A DNA stretch of 64,000 nt from Pseudomonadota bacterium (GCA_947455195.1 CANGMI010000004.1:186001-250000); one strand, 5' to 3'. Shown: positions 8,188 to 17,555, counted from the stretch's first letter. The notes: generated from the letters alone by a model not told the origin. Numbers and translations are program-made.

Positions 8188-9162
8188 ATGGTTGCTGGTT
8201 TTCGCAGCGTGGTATTCATGGCAGCAGGACTGCTCCTGGCTCCCTCGGGGCATGCACAGGACTTTCCCTCGAAGGGTTTGCGTATCCAGGTGGGGGCCGC
8301 CGCCGGTGGACCGGTGGACGTGGCCGCTCGTGTCCTCGGCGAAAAGCTGTCCGAAATGTGGAAACAACCGGTAACGGTCGAGAACCGGGTGGGCGCCAGC
8401 GAGATGATCGCCGCCGAGTACGTGGCCAAGGCACCGCCAGACGGCCTCACCCTGCTGATGTCCTCATTCAATACGGTCACCATCAATCCGGTGGTGTTCC
8501 CGAAGATCCAGTACGACCCGATCAACGGTCTTGCGCCGATCGTTCTCGCCACCAGCAACCCCATGGTGTTCGTGGCGAGCCCGAAGGCGCCCTTCACGAC
8601 GCTCAGGCAACTGGTCGATGTCGCACACGCACGTCCGGAGCAGATCTCGTGGTCTTCCCCTGGCCTTGCGACCACCAATCACATCTCCGGCGAATGGTTT
8701 GCGGCTGACGCCGGCGTGCGTCTTTTCCATGTCCCGTACAAAGGCGGCCCGGCCGCGATGAATGCGGTCATCGCCAACGAAGTACCGCTCGGCCTTGTGT
8801 CTCTGGTGCAGGCGTTGCCGTTTGCCAAGAGCCCGCAGGTGCGCATCCTCGCCGTGACAACCGCCCGGCGGACTCCGTTGGCACCCGACTGGCCTACCGT
8901 CTCGGAACTGGCCGTGCCGGGATTCGACGCCGCGGTGCAGACGGCGCTCTTCGCGCCCGGCGCCACGCCGCGGGCCATCATCAACAAGATCAACGCTGAT
9001 GCGATGCACGTGCTCAGGATGCCTGAAATGCGCGAGCGGATGGCATCGATGGGCGTGGAACCGGGTGGTTCGACGCCCGAGGAACTGGTGACCCTGATCC
9101 GCAATTCGCGCGCCAGGATCCAGCAGGTGGTCGATCGGGCGGGTATCAAGGTGCAGCAGTAG
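8188..9162 (+). CDS. Bug/TctC family periplasmic solute-binding protein (first of three)
   Basis: A 324-residue receptor of the tripartite tricarboxylate transporter (TTT) family. It has a signal peptide (MVAGFRSVVFMAAGLLL, cleavage after GHA) and the family pattern: QVGAAAGGPVD at the first ligand loop, VENRVGASEMIAAEYVA, PPDGLTLLM, and FHVPYKGGPAAMNAV in the second lobe. The ATG at 8188 was chosen for the AGGAGC ribosome site and because it starts a normal signal peptide; an earlier frame start at 8125 does not. Bug proteins bind carboxylates, including aromatic and dicarboxylic acids, in the periplasm. No TctA/TctB permease genes are in the window. It is translationally joined to the next gene by a one-base overlap. 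Confidence 0.85.
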   Translation: MVAGFRSVVFMAAGLLLAPSGHAQDFPSKGLRIQVGAAAGGPVDVAARVLGEKLSEMWKQPVTVENRVGASEMIAAEYVAKAPPDGLTLLMSSFNTVTINPVVFPKIQYDPINGLAPIVLATSNPMVFVASPKAPFTTLRQLVDVAHARPEQISWSSPGLATTNHISGEWFAADAGVRLFHVPYKGGPAAMNAVIANEVPLGLVSLVQALPFAKSPQVRILAVTTARRTPLAPDWPTVSELAVPGFDAAVQTALFAPGATPRAIINKINADAMHVLRMPEMRERMASMGVEPGGSTPEELVTLIRNSRARIQQVVDRAGIKVQQ

Positions 9163-10154
9163 TGCGCCCGTATCATCACCCAGTCAGGCGTCCTGCGCTG
9201 GGGTCAATCCTGACCGGACTTGCCGCTGCCCTGCTGGTCACGACGACCGACCGGGTGATGGCGCAGACCTGGCCCCTGAAGCCTGTGACGATGGTGGTTC
9301 CTTACGCGCCGGGTGGAACCACGGATATCCAGGGCCGCTTGCTCGCGTCGGGTCTGACGCAACTGCTGGGTCAGACCTTCATCGTACGCAACATGCCCGG
9401 CGCGACCGGTGCCATCGCCACCGAATTCGTGGCACGCGCTGCACCTGACGGCTATACGGTGCTCTTCGCTTCCTCGGCACAGACCACGGCAGCGCCGTTG
9501 ACCGAAAAGGTGAATTATCGGGTCGAGGACTTTGCTCCCGTCAGTGCATCAGGGCGCGGCAGCATGGTGCTTGCGATCAACGCCGACGTGCCTGCCCGTA
9601 ACCTGCGTGAGTTCATCGACTACCTCAAGGCACATCCTGGCAAGGTGAGTTACGGCTCTGCCGGGGCCGGATCCGTCGGGCATCTGGTGTCGGCGCTGTT
9701 TGCCGCCCGCGCGGGTGCTGACATCGTCCACGTGCCTTACAAAGGGGGGGCACCGGCACTGAACGATCTGCTTGGTGGGCAGATTCCGATGCTGTTCGGA
9801 AACTCGGGCGAGATTCTCGCAAATGCTCAGTCCGACCGCATCCGGATCATCGGGGTATCCACGGCACAGCGGATGCGTCAACTGCCCAATACCCCGACTG
9901 TCGGGGAACAGTTGCCCGGGTTCGTTCTGACGGCATGGCAGGGCACACTGGCGCCGGTGCGTACGCCACGAGCGATCGTTGAAGCCCTCTCCTCGGCCAT
10001 CCAGCGCCTGTCCAGAGATGCAACAGTGATCGAACGCCTCGAGCAGGTCGGCGTGGAGTCAATCACCACCACACCTGATCAGATGGATGCGATGATCAAG
10101 GCTGAGCATGTCGTGTATGGGGAGGCCGTGAAGGCCGCCGGTCTCGGGCGTTGA
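9162..10154 (+). CDS. Bug/TctC family periplasmic solute-binding protein (second of three)
   Basis: A 330-residue TTT receptor starting with GTG at 9162, whose G is the last base of the preceding TAG stop (TAGTG), so translation is probably coupled. A signal peptide runs to about residue 34 (cleavage after RVMA). The mature part shows VVPYAPGGTTDIQGR, RNMPGATGAIATEFVA, APDGYTVLF and VHVPYKGGAPALNDLLGG, all Bug hallmarks. It clearly differs in sequence from its two neighbours, so the run is not a recent tandem duplication. The ligand is unknown. Confidence 0.85.
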   Translation: MRPYHHPVRRPALGSILTGLAAALLVTTTDRVMAQTWPLKPVTMVVPYAPGGTTDIQGRLLASGLTQLLGQTFIVRNMPGATGAIATEFVARAAPDGYTVLFASSAQTTAAPLTEKVNYRVEDFAPVSASGRGSMVLAINADVPARNLREFIDYLKAHPGKVSYGSAGAGSVGHLVSALFAARAGADIVHVPYKGGAPALNDLLGGQIPMLFGNSGEILANAQSDRIRIIGVSTAQRMRQLPNTPTVGEQLPGFVLTAWQGTLAPVRTPRAIVEALSSAIQRLSRDATVIERLEQVGVESITTTPDQMDAMIKAEHVVYGEAVKAAGLGR

Positions 10155-10247
10155 ACCGACTCGAGCGGGCAGAGCGTTCGGGGCTTGCGTGAAGGGCAGG
10201 GGACACAGAGCCCCGAAAACCACAAGAAAGACTGAGGAGACAACTCG

Positions 10248-11234
10248 ATGTTCAAGCGCAGCACACTGGCGGCTGTAGCCGCCTGCATGGCGGTGCCTGT
10301 CTGGAGCCTTGCGCAGCCCGCTCTGGCCCAGACACCCTTTCCGACCAAGCCGATCACCTGGGTCGTGGGGTTTGCGCCGGGTGGTGGCGTTGATGGTGTC
10401 ACGCGACTGGTCGCCGCCAAACTGTCGCAGAACCTCGGGCAGCAAGTCGTCGTCGAGAATCGGCCCGGCGCCAGTTCGATCATCGCGGCACAGTATGTCG
10501 CCCAGGCGCCAGCCGACGGTCATACCCTGCTCAGCATCGAGCAGGGCATCATGCTCTTCAATGCCGCGATGTATTCCAGGCTTCCCTACGATGCGGCTCG
10601 CGACTTCACCCCCATCACCAACATGATCAAGGCCCCACTGCTGCTCGCAGTGGGTGCGAATGTACCCGCAGCGGATCTGGGTGCACTCATCGATCTGGCA
10701 AAGCGGCGCCCTGATGCCCTGAGCTATGGCTCACCCGGCCGCGGCCTGGCTCATCACATCGCGATGGAGGTCTTCAAGGACCGGACGGGCATTCAGGTCG
10801 CCGAGATCCAGTACAAGGGCATCGCCCCGGTGATCCAGGACGTGACGGGCGGTCAGGTGCCCGTTGCCGTCATCGATACGGTGGTCATTCTGCCGCACCT
10901 GAAGAGTGGCAAGATCCGGGCCCTCGCCTCGTTCTCGAAGGCACGCCTGTCGGTGACGCCACAGATTCCATCTCTGGCCGAATTGGGCTTCGCCGACATG
11001 GATATCGCACCCATCGTCGGGGTCGGCGCACCGAAGGCAACGCCCCGCGAGATCATCAATCGCCTGAATGCCGAAATCGTGCGGGCGGTGCGCGATCCGG
11101 AAGTCAGCGCAAAGCTCAACGGGCTCGGCCTGGAAATCGTGGCTGACTCGCCCGAGCAGTTCGCGGCATTCCTCGAGGCCGAGTCGCGGCGCCTCCTGCC
11201 GGTCGTGAAGCGTCTTGACATCAAGCTCGACTGA
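10248..11234 (+). CDS. Bug/TctC family periplasmic solute-binding protein (third of three)
   Basis: A 328-residue TTT receptor with a typical signal peptide (MFKRSTLAAVAACM..., cleavage after ALA at about 27). The ligand loops are VVGFAPGGGVDGVTR and VENRPGASSIIAAQYVA, followed by APADGHTLL and EIQYKGIAPVIQDVTGG. The start ATG has GAGGAG nine bases upstream. A 93-base gap separates it from the second Bug gene, so it could have its own promoter or share the transcript. A strong hairpin at 11243-11264 follows its stop. The ligand is unknown. Confidence 0.85.
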   Translation: MFKRSTLAAVAACMAVPVWSLAQPALAQTPFPTKPITWVVGFAPGGGVDGVTRLVAAKLSQNLGQQVVVENRPGASSIIAAQYVAQAPADGHTLLSIEQGIMLFNAAMYSRLPYDAARDFTPITNMIKAPLLLAVGANVPAADLGALIDLAKRRPDALSYGSPGRGLAHHIAMEVFKDRTGIQVAEIQYKGIAPVIQDVTGGQVPVAVIDTVVILPHLKSGKIRALASFSKARLSVTPQIPSLAELGFADMDIAPIVGVGAPKATPREIINRLNAEIVRAVRDPEVSAKLNGLGLEIVADSPEQFAAFLEAESRRLLPVVKRLDIKLD

Positions 11235-11242
11235 GGGCCCTG

Positions 11243-11264
11243 CTGCGACGCTCGTGCGTCGCAG
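11243..11264. terminator. Perfect hairpin between convergent genes
   Basis: A 9-bp perfect stem (11243-11251 with 11256-11264) and a TCGT loop sits exactly between the third Bug stop and the stop of the convergent membrane protein. It lacks a T run on either strand but is well placed as a shared terminator. Confidence 0.55.
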
Positions 11265-12875
11265 TCAGCGCCCCGCTTGCGGGGCCTGAATCGCCGACGC
11301 TTCCGGTGGTACGACAGGCTTCTCCCGATCGGGCAGGGGCGCGACATCGGCGTTCGCGTTGCGCTCCAGCAGCACCATCTTGTGATCGCCCACCAGGCGA
11401 TGCCAATGGGCATGCAGGATGGGGCGTTCCTTCACGACTTCATAATCCCGCCAGGTCAGCAGGATGTACCGCACATCCGAGGCCACGGCATACTCTTCCA
11501 TGGCTGCGTCATGGGTCAGCACGTACTGATGCAGATGGAAGTAGTCATCGCCATAGGAATCGACGCGCGAGTCGATCGACGGTCGCAATCGAGGCCAGGC
11601 CCGATAGATCAGCTCCGCACCCAGTTCGTACGAGTTGAGCACATTGCCGCTGACCTCGGGTCGATTCACGGCTTCGGCCATCAGCACGGACATGTTGTCC
11701 GATCGACATTCGTAAGGTCGGCAGCCCTGGGCATTCCCGTAGAGCATCGTGACTGCGATGCCGACGGCGCACGCAAGCGTGACACTCGCCAGAAGCCACG
11801 GCTCGAAGGCGCCGCGCCGGGGCCAGCGAGCGATCAGACCGGCAATGACATAGAGCGCGATGAATCCGAAGAACACGATGAATCGATTGCGATCGAAGGC
11901 GAGTGCGGTGAAGGCAAGCAGGAGCACCGCGTCGGTCCATCGCAGGTGACGCCGCAGCGCTGCCACAACCAGTCCGACCAGGCAGGCCACCCCAAGAAAG
12001 ATGCGCACCCCAAGTGTGCCCAGCATCAGGGGCGAGAGTGTCGGCAGCCACTCGTAGATACCGCTCATCACGGCTTTTGACGCGTGCAACGTGAAGGGGA
12101 ATGCCAGCAGCCGGTAGCCTTCCGGGTTGACCATCGCCCCCAGCAGCATGGCGGCCGCCGCACCCGCCCAGGGCAGCGTCGCCCCGAGAGCAGATCGCCA
12201 GTCAGGATGAGCGAAGCGCAACCCGCCCGATTTCAACTGGGGCTGCAGGTTCTCGAGCGCAGCCCCCGCGGCAAAGAGGGCGGCCATCACTGGCGCGAGG
12301 ATGAAGGAGCCGTGCATGTTGGCCCACAGCACGCTGATCGGCACACACCAGAGCAGGGTAGGCCAGCGACGTGCCGTCCGGTAAGCGTCCAGGACGATCA
12401 GGAGTCCGATCATCAGGGCGACGGCGTACAACTCGGGGCGCAGAAGGTTGCGGAAGTTGGCCGTGGTCATGGCCATGACCGCAAGACCTGTCGCAGCACC
12501 GAGGCTGCCTGAGACACGCATTGCCAGGATGAAACACAGCACGAACTGGGCGATGGCGATGCCCCCCTGGAGCCAGATCAGCGCATCGTGGTTCGTCGCG
12601 CGCTCGAACAGGTAGACCAGGATCGAAGCGAGCCACTCGTGGGCCTGAAACGCGTTGTCTGCGATGGGACCAAACGGGAAGAGCAGCGTCTGGGGGATGG
12701 CGCCCTCTTTCACGATGAGTTCGCCGATCTTGATCTGCAGCCAGACGTCGTTGTTGGAAACGGGGTTGAAGACCAGGAGGCAGATCAGCACCGCGGACGA
12801 TACACCGGCCAGAATGCGCAGCACGGACCCGCGGTCGGAACGTTCGGTCGTTCGGTCGACGGTCGATGGCGTCAT
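11265..12875 (-). CDS. Multi-pass membrane protein, glycosyltransferase-like, function unknown
   Basis: A 536-residue integral membrane protein with about ten to twelve hydrophobic helices and a soluble C-terminal domain of about 120 residues. The layout of a first helix, a periplasmic loop (NNDVWLQIKIGELIVKEG) and many helices resembles GT-C type lipid-sugar glycosyltransferases, but no catalytic motif can be named. The C-terminal part (SYELGAELIYRAWPRLRPS..DSRVDSYGDDY) is like that of uncharacterised membrane proteins. The start at 12875 overlaps the stop of the upstream GtrA-fused glycosyltransferase by ATGA, so the two are probably co-translated. A plausible role is transfer of a lipid-linked sugar made by that enzyme; this is inference. 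Confidence 0.6.
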   Translation of the reverse strand: MTPSTVDRTTERSDRGSVLRILAGVSSAVLICLLVFNPVSNNDVWLQIKIGELIVKEGAIPQTLLFPFGPIADNAFQAHEWLASILVYLFERATNHDALIWLQGGIAIAQFVLCFILAMRVSGSLGAATGLAVMAMTTANFRNLLRPELYAVALMIGLLIVLDAYRTARRWPTLLWCVPISVLWANMHGSFILAPVMAALFAAGAALENLQPQLKSGGLRFAHPDWRSALGATLPWAGAAAAMLLGAMVNPEGYRLLAFPFTLHASKAVMSGIYEWLPTLSPLMLGTLGVRIFLGVACLVGLVVAALRRHLRWTDAVLLLAFTALAFDRNRFIVFFGFIALYVIAGLIARWPRRGAFEPWLLASVTLACAVGIAVTMLYGNAQGCRPYECRSDNMSVLMAEAVNRPEVSGNVLNSYELGAELIYRAWPRLRPSIDSRVDSYGDDYFHLHQYVLTHDAAMEEYAVASDVRYILLTWRDYEVVKERPILHAHWHRLVGDHKMVLLERNANADVAPLPDREKPVVPPEASAIQAPQAGR

Positions 12876-13951
12876 GAGCGGTTCCAGGTCAAGGCAGCGG
12901 TTGCGACGAAATTCCAGGCTGTTCCGACCACGATGCCGGCAGCCGCCGCGATGATCCAGCCCTGATCCATGAAAAGTCTCGAGGCCACCCCGACATTGGC
13001 GAGCATCCCGAGACCACACACGGCACAAAAGGACGCCAGACCGCTCCACCAGCGCCACCCGCGCCTGCGGCGATCGCGGTAGGTCAGCAGATTGTTGAGG
13101 CTGTAATTCGTCGTCATGGCGATCAGCGTGGCGAGCGTTTGAGCGATGACGAACGGCATCTGGAACGCCACAAGGGCCGTGCCGAGCGCTGCAAAGTGCA
13201 CGATGAGCCCAGAACCGCCCACCAGCATGAACATCAGCAGCCGGGGAGAAACCCAGTGCCCCACGCGCTTGTCGATCAGCATGACCGCGAATTCCCAGGC
13301 GACCCTCGCATCGAGCTTGCTCTCGCCATGCACGCGCTCGCGAAATCGGTACGGCACTTCGCCCACCTTGAGCGGACCGGGGTGGGACGCCAGGATGTCG
13401 AGCAGAATCTTGTAGCCTTGACCTGACAAGGAACGCATCGAGGCCTCGAAGGTGCTGCGGCGCACCATGAAGTAACCGCTCATCGGATCACTCGGTGTCA
13501 CACGCAGGACGGATTGCGCCGCCTGCGTTGCCCACTGGCTGAGGCGGGCCCGCCGCGGATCCCAGCCTCCGATATCGCCGCCAGACGCGTATCGCGTGCC
13601 GATCACGAGGTCGAGGCCCTCGGTCTGCATCTCGCGATACATGGTCGGGAGGACGGATTCGTCATGCTGGAGGTCGGCATCCATGACGGCCAGAACCGGC
13701 GCCGAAGTGCTCAGCAAGCCTTCGATGACGGCTGTGGAAAGACCGCGTCGCCCCAGCCGCTGCAGACAGCGCACTCTGGCATCGCGACGGGCGATGGTCC
13801 GAACCACGCTTGCAGTGCCGTCCGGGGAGTCATCGTCGACAACGACGAGTTCCCACCGGATGCCATCCAGGGCACGCTCGAGGCGCTCCAGCAAGGGATC
13901 GATGTTGCCGCGTTCGTTGTAGGTCGGGACAACGATGGCCAGGTCTGTCAT
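12872..13951 (-). CDS. Dolichyl-phosphate-mannose synthase-like GT2 fused to a GtrA membrane domain
   Basis: A 359-residue protein. Residues 1 to about 225 are a GT2 glycosyltransferase of the polyprenyl-phosphate sugar type: VVPTYNERGNI at the N-terminus, VVVDDDSPDGT for nucleotide binding, VMDADLQHDE holding the metal-binding DxD, and VPYRFRERVHGESKL near the end of the domain. Residues about 235-355 form a four-helix GtrA-like domain, which is thought to anchor or flip lipid-linked sugars. It should make a polyprenyl-phosphate hexose at the inner membrane. The start at 13951 precedes the first strand directly. It overlaps the downstream membrane protein gene by four bases. Confidence 0.85.
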   Translation of the reverse strand: MTDLAIVVPTYNERGNIDPLLERLERALDGIRWELVVVDDDSPDGTASVVRTIARRDARVRCLQRLGRRGLSTAVIEGLLSTSAPVLAVMDADLQHDESVLPTMYREMQTEGLDLVIGTRYASGGDIGGWDPRRARLSQWATQAAQSVLRVTPSDPMSGYFMVRRSTFEASMRSLSGQGYKILLDILASHPGPLKVGEVPYRFRERVHGESKLDARVAWEFAVMLIDKRVGHWVSPRLLMFMLVGGSGLIVHFAALGTALVAFQMPFVIAQTLATLIAMTTNYSLNNLLTYRDRRRRGWRWWSGLASFCAVCGLGMLANVGVASRLFMDQGWIIAAAAGIVVGTAWNFVATAALTWNRS

Positions 13952-14272
13952 GGTGTGATCGCCGACATGACAGCGAGTCGTTGCGGCATGGAGCAAGGAA
14001 GATCCGGGGGCGCAGATGGGGTCAGATCTTAATATGTCTAAATCATTCTGATGGCTCGGATTGCAACTTAATTCACGGGCCTGGGTTCCCGGTTCCGAGG
14101 CGTTGCTTGCCAACGCCACGACGGGAATGTCACGACCGACTGTCCGACATCCCTGCAATAGTACGCATAATATGTATTATGTTAAATGACGGATCTCAGC
14201 ATCGAGACGATTTCGACGCACCCAGCAAACGGCACCGCCCCGATGACAGTCGGGGCGTCGACCACGCCCGAA
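13952..14272. other. Intergenic region with AT-rich palindrome
   Basis: A 321-base gap before the GT2-GtrA gene and after the small RHH-like gene, both read on the minus strand. It has two AT-rich patches (about 14025-14055 and 14160-14190) in otherwise GC-rich DNA, the second containing a perfect palindrome. No open frame with a plausible start and family resemblance was seen. It most likely holds the promoter of the glycosyltransferase pair. Confidence 0.5.
14166..14181. promoter_or_regulatory. Perfect AT-rich inverted repeat, possible operator
   Basis: CATAATA and TATTATG are separated by TG, giving a 7-2-7 perfect palindrome. It lies about 215 bases before the GT2-GtrA start and 91 bases after the RHH-like gene stop. 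It could bind a dimeric regulator; it could also simply be an AT-rich promoter region. Confidence 0.35.
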
Positions 14273-14557
14273 TCAGGCCCCGGCACGCGATGACTCGAGG
14301 CCCTGGCGCAGGAGACGATCAACCAGATCGTTCAAGCTCACGCCCTCAGCCTGCGCCTGATCGCGCAGCCGTTGGGCAAGGTCGGTGTTCAGCTTCACCG
14401 CAAAAGGCACGAGCCCCAGGGCCTGATCCTGCTGTCGTCGCTCGCGCCGATCCATCGGCGCAGGCCCTGACTGACCGAGGCGAGCCAGCGGCGTGTCCTT
14501 CTTCGTCTGCGACAGGATGCGCAAGGCCTTGTTCTTCTCGAGATCGGTCAATTTCAT
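14273..14557 (-). CDS. Small ribbon-helix-helix-like protein of unknown function
   Basis: A 94-residue protein. The N-terminal third is charged (MKLTDLEKNKALRI) and the C-terminal part reads VPFAVKLNTDLAQRLRDQA..VSLNDLVDRLLRQGLE, a strand followed by two helices as in Arc/CopG-type DNA-binding domains. Similar small proteins beginning MKLT(D/N)xEKNK occur in betaproteobacteria from memory; none has a function I can name. The start at 14557 gives that conserved N-terminus; upstream codons in the same open frame do not look coding. It is divergent from selD with a 124-base gap. It may be a regulator. Confidence 0.6.
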   Translation of the reverse strand: MKLTDLEKNKALRILSQTKKDTPLARLGQSGPAPMDRRERRQQDQALGLVPFAVKLNTDLAQRLRDQAQAEGVSLNDLVDRLLRQGLESSRAGA

Positions 14558-14681
14558 GGCGCAGGGCCCCACAGCAATGGAAGGAGTGCCACTGTAACAG
14601 CGCAAGCCACGCCATCCTGTGCCGATACAAGGACTCGCTGCTATCCTTCGCCCGCGACATTGCGAAGGATTGAATGCCGGC

Positions 14682-15767
14682 ATGCAACAACTCACTGAAC
14701 CCGTACCCATCATCCGGCTGACCGCCCTCGCACACGGCGGCGGGTGTGGTTGCAAGATCGCACCGGGGCTTCTTGCCGACATCTTGCGCACGGCACCGAT
14801 ACGTCTGCCCGAAGCCCTGATCGTGGGCGCCGACAACAATGAAGATGCCGCCGTCTACCGCATCAGCGAGCATCAGGCCGTGGTGGCCACCACCGACTTC
14901 TTCACCCCGATCGTGGATGACCCGCGCGATTTCGGCCGCATTGCCGCAACCAACGCCATTTCAGATATCTACGCGATGGGTGCGACGCCCATCTTCGCGC
15001 TGGGCATCCTCGGGATGCCGGTCAATACCCTGCCCGTCGATGTCATTCGCCAGATTACCGATGGCGGCATGGCCGCGTGCGCCGAAGCGGGCATACCGGT
15101 AGCGGGTGGCCACTCGATCGATACGGTTGAGCCGATCTACGGTCTGGTGGTCATCGGTCTGGTGGACCCCGCCCACGTGAAGCGCAACAACGGCGCGCGG
15201 GTCGGTGATCGACTCATCCTGGGCAAGCCTCTGGGTGTGGGCGTGCTCGGTGCGGCGCTCAAGCAGGGCCACCTCGATGCGGACGGGTACGCACAGATGC
15301 TCGACTACACCACTCGCCTCAACCGACCGGGCATTGATCTGGCTCGACTGCCGGGTGTTCACGCGCTCACCGATGTCACCGGCTTTGGTCTGGCCGGACA
15401 TCTGCTAGAGATGTGCCGTGGGGCGCGCGTGCATGCGAGGATCGACTGGCCCGCGATCCCCTTCATCCAGACCGCCATTCCCCATGTGAAAGCGGGCATA
15501 TCGACCGGAGCATCCGCGCGCAACTGGGCGGGGTACGGGCACGAAGTCACCCTGCCCGGGAAAATTCATGACTGGCAGCGACAACTGTTGACCGATCCGC
15601 AAACGAGCGGCGGCCTTCTGGTGGCTTGTGATCCAGCCGATGAGGCAAGCGTGTTGCAGATCTTCCGATCACACGGCTTTCATGCGGCTGCCACGATCGG
15701 CACCGTGACGGAAGGCATCCCCGGCATGACCCTCGAAGGAAACCTGGAGCAGTTGCATGCTGTCTGA
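14682..15767 (+). CDS. selD: Selenide, water dikinase (selenophosphate synthase)
   Basis: A 361-residue cytoplasmic enzyme that makes selenophosphate from selenide and ATP, for selenocysteine or 2-selenouridine in tRNA. The N-terminal catalytic element is HGGGCGCKIAP, with Cys22 (Cys form, not selenocysteine) and Lys25. Further family motifs are DNNEDAAVY, TTDFFTPIVDDP, ATNAISDIYAMGA, VAGGHSID and LTDVTGFGLAGHL. The ATG at 14682 fits homologues; AAGGA lies 12 bases upstream, slightly far. No selA, selB, tRNA-Sec or mnmH is in the window. The last 11 bases overlap the start of the MscS gene, so the two are probably one operon. Confidence 0.95.
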   Translation: MQQLTEPVPIIRLTALAHGGGCGCKIAPGLLADILRTAPIRLPEALIVGADNNEDAAVYRISEHQAVVATTDFFTPIVDDPRDFGRIAATNAISDIYAMGATPIFALGILGMPVNTLPVDVIRQITDGGMAACAEAGIPVAGGHSIDTVEPIYGLVVIGLVDPAHVKRNNGARVGDRLILGKPLGVGVLGAALKQGHLDADGYAQMLDYTTRLNRPGIDLARLPGVHALTDVTGFGLAGHLLEMCRGARVHARIDWPAIPFIQTAIPHVKAGISTGASARNWAGYGHEVTLPGKIHDWQRQLLTDPQTSGGLLVACDPADEASVLQIFRSHGFHAAATIGTVTEGIPGMTLEGNLEQLHAV

Positions 15768-16974
15768 GTGGATACTGCCGGCGCTGGCGCTCAGCGTCGG
15801 GGCCACCCTTGCCTGGGCGATTCTGCTGCGTGCAATCTTGTGGTGCCGCTCTTGCCTGCGCGCACGCCTGACGGCGCCCGAGCAGTTGCACCCCATCGTG
15901 CATCAGTCAGGACTCCCGCGCTGGGTGCTGGGCGAATGGATACTGCCGTTGTGCACCTGGGCCATTGGCGCGGCAGCCTGGTTCCTTGCCCTCCTGATCA
16001 CCTACGAGTGGCTGAGCATCGTATTCCGGCAATTTCCGCTTACCCGCGCCTGGGGAGAGGGCCTCAACGGATTCATCCTTCGCGTCGCGCTCATGGTGCT
16101 CGAGGGTGTGGTCGAGGCGATACCCGGGCTCTTCACGGCGGCCATCATTTTCGCCCTGGCACGGATCCTGTGGAAGGCCATCGCGCGGTTCTTCGACCGG
16201 GTGCAGACGCGTCAGACGCGCCTCAGCTGGCTCGATCCGGAACTGGCTGCGCCGACCCGCCGCGTAAGCGCTGTGGTCTTCGGCATTTTCGTAATCACCC
16301 TCATCTACCCCTACCTGCCCGGCTCGCAAAGCGAGGCATTCAAGGGATTGTCCGTTCTGGCCGGACTGATGCTGTCGGTCGGTGCGTCAGGGCTTGTCGC
16401 GCATGCAGCCAGTGGGCTCATCATCGTATTCGGACGTCTGTTCCGCCCGGGAGACTACGTGCGGATCGCCGATGCCGAGGGAACGGTGACGGAAGTGGGC
16501 GCCTTCACCACGCGCATCCGCACCTCCAAGGACGAAGATCTCGTGGTCCCCAACTCGATGGTCCTGGCCGGGGTGAGTCGCAATTTCTCCCGACCGGCAG
16601 AGGGCAGCGGCTTCGTCATCAATACCGACGTTACCATCGGTTACGACACGCCATGGCGGCAGGTACACGCCATGCTGATCGAGGCAGCCATCCGTACCGA
16701 GGGGGTTCTCGCATCACCTGCCCCGCGAGTCTGGCAGACCGCGCTGTCGGACTTCTATGTGCAGTACACGCTGGTTTGCCAGGGTTCTCCGACATGGCCG
16801 GCGGCCCGCGCTGCTCTCCTGAGCGAGCTGAACGCGAAGGTGCAGGATGTCTTCAACGAACATGGCGTGCAGATCATGTCGCCTCACTATCTCGCAGACC
16901 CGCCTGCCGCGAAGGTCGTGGCACCAGCCGACTGGTATCCCGAGCCGGCTCGGCGCGACTCGATCAACCCTTGA
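15757..16974 (+). CDS. MscS family mechanosensitive channel
   Basis: A 405-residue inner-membrane protein. Hydrophobic segments near 5-28, 60-90, 105-140 and 165-190 precede the pore helix region ([37 protein letters not shown], about 204-240), which is the MscS pore and the start of the beta domain. [15 protein letters not shown] and the following alpha/beta region match the cytoplasmic cage. It should release solutes on hypo-osmotic shock. It starts inside the end of selD (11-base overlap), an unusual partner with no obvious functional link. Its own end overlaps the convergent efp gene by 11 bases. Confidence 0.9.
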   Translation: MLSEWILPALALSVGATLAWAILLRAILWCRSCLRARLTAPEQLHPIVHQSGLPRWVLGEWILPLCTWAIGAAAWFLALLITYEWLSIVFRQFPLTRAWGEGLNGFILRVALMVLEGVVEAIPGLFTAAIIFALARILWKAIARFFDRVQTRQTRLSWLDPELAAPTRRVSAVVFGIFVITLIYPYLPGSQSEAFKGLSVLAGLMLSVGASGLVAHAASGLIIVFGRLFRPGDYVRIADAEGTVTEVGAFTTRIRTSKDEDLVVPNSMVLAGVSRNFSRPAEGSGFVINTDVTIGYDTPWRQVHAMLIEAAIRTEGVLASPAPRVWQTALSDFYVQYTLVCQGSPTWPAARAALLSELNAKVQDVFNEHGVQIMSPHYLADPPAAKVVAPADWYPEPARRDSINP

Positions 16975-17524
16975 CGCGGCTGCGATACTCGTTGGTGCGG
17001 GTATCGATTTCGATCTTGTCACCGGTCGAGCAGAAGAGCGGCACGTTGATCTCGTAGCCCGACTTCAGCTTCGCGGTCTTCATGACCTTGCCCGAGGAGT
17101 CGCCACGCACGGCCGGCTCGGTGTAGGCAATCTCGCGAACCAGGGTTTGCGGCATCTCGACCGAAATGGGACGCTCGTTGTACAGCACCACCTCGCACTC
17201 CATGCCTTCCTCGAGGTAGTTGATCACGTCGCCGAGGTTCTCCTTGTCGACGTCGTACTGGTTGTACTCGCCGTCCATGAAGGCGTACGAAGGCTCGGAA
17301 AAGTACGAGAACGTCACTTCCTTGCGCTCGAGCTGGACCGTATCGAACTTGTCATCGGCGCGGTAAACCGCTTCGCTCGAGGATTCGGTCAGAAGGTTCT
17401 TCATCTTCATCTTGACCACGGAGGCATTGCGGCCTGACTTGCTGAACTCGGCCTTCTGAACCACCATCGGCTCGCCGCCGACCATGATCACGTTGCCGGC
17501 CCTGACTTCCTGTGCGATTTTCAT
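16964..17524 (-). CDS. efp: Translation elongation factor P (Arg32 type)
   Basis: A 186-residue EF-P, of normal length with all three beta-barrel domains. It binds ribosomes stalled at polyproline stretches and promotes peptide bond formation. The loop tip reads [11 protein letters not shown], placing Arg at residue 32. In Pseudomonas, Neisseria and many betaproteobacteria that arginine is rhamnosylated by EarP instead of the lysine modification used in E. coli. The earP gene lies directly upstream, 32 bases away on the same strand, which supports this. A perfect TATAAT overlaps the earP stop, so efp probably also has its own promoter. The C-terminal end overlaps the MscS gene by 11 bases. 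Confidence 0.97.
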   Translation of the reverse strand: MKIAQEVRAGNVIMVGGEPMVVQKAEFSKSGRNASVVKMKMKNLLTESSSEAVYRADDKFDTVQLERKEVTFSYFSEPSYAFMDGEYNQYDVDKENLGDVINYLEEGMECEVVLYNERPISVEMPQTLVREIAYTEPAVRGDSSGKVMKTAKLKSGYEINVPLFCSTGDKIEIDTRTNEYRSRVKG

Positions 17525-17555
17525 GACGAAACCTGCGCGATTGACATAACCTGCA

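Noticed and set aside
8188-11234. Tandem duplication of Bug genes
   Set aside because: The three proteins share only family motifs and differ elsewhere, so they are not a recent duplication.
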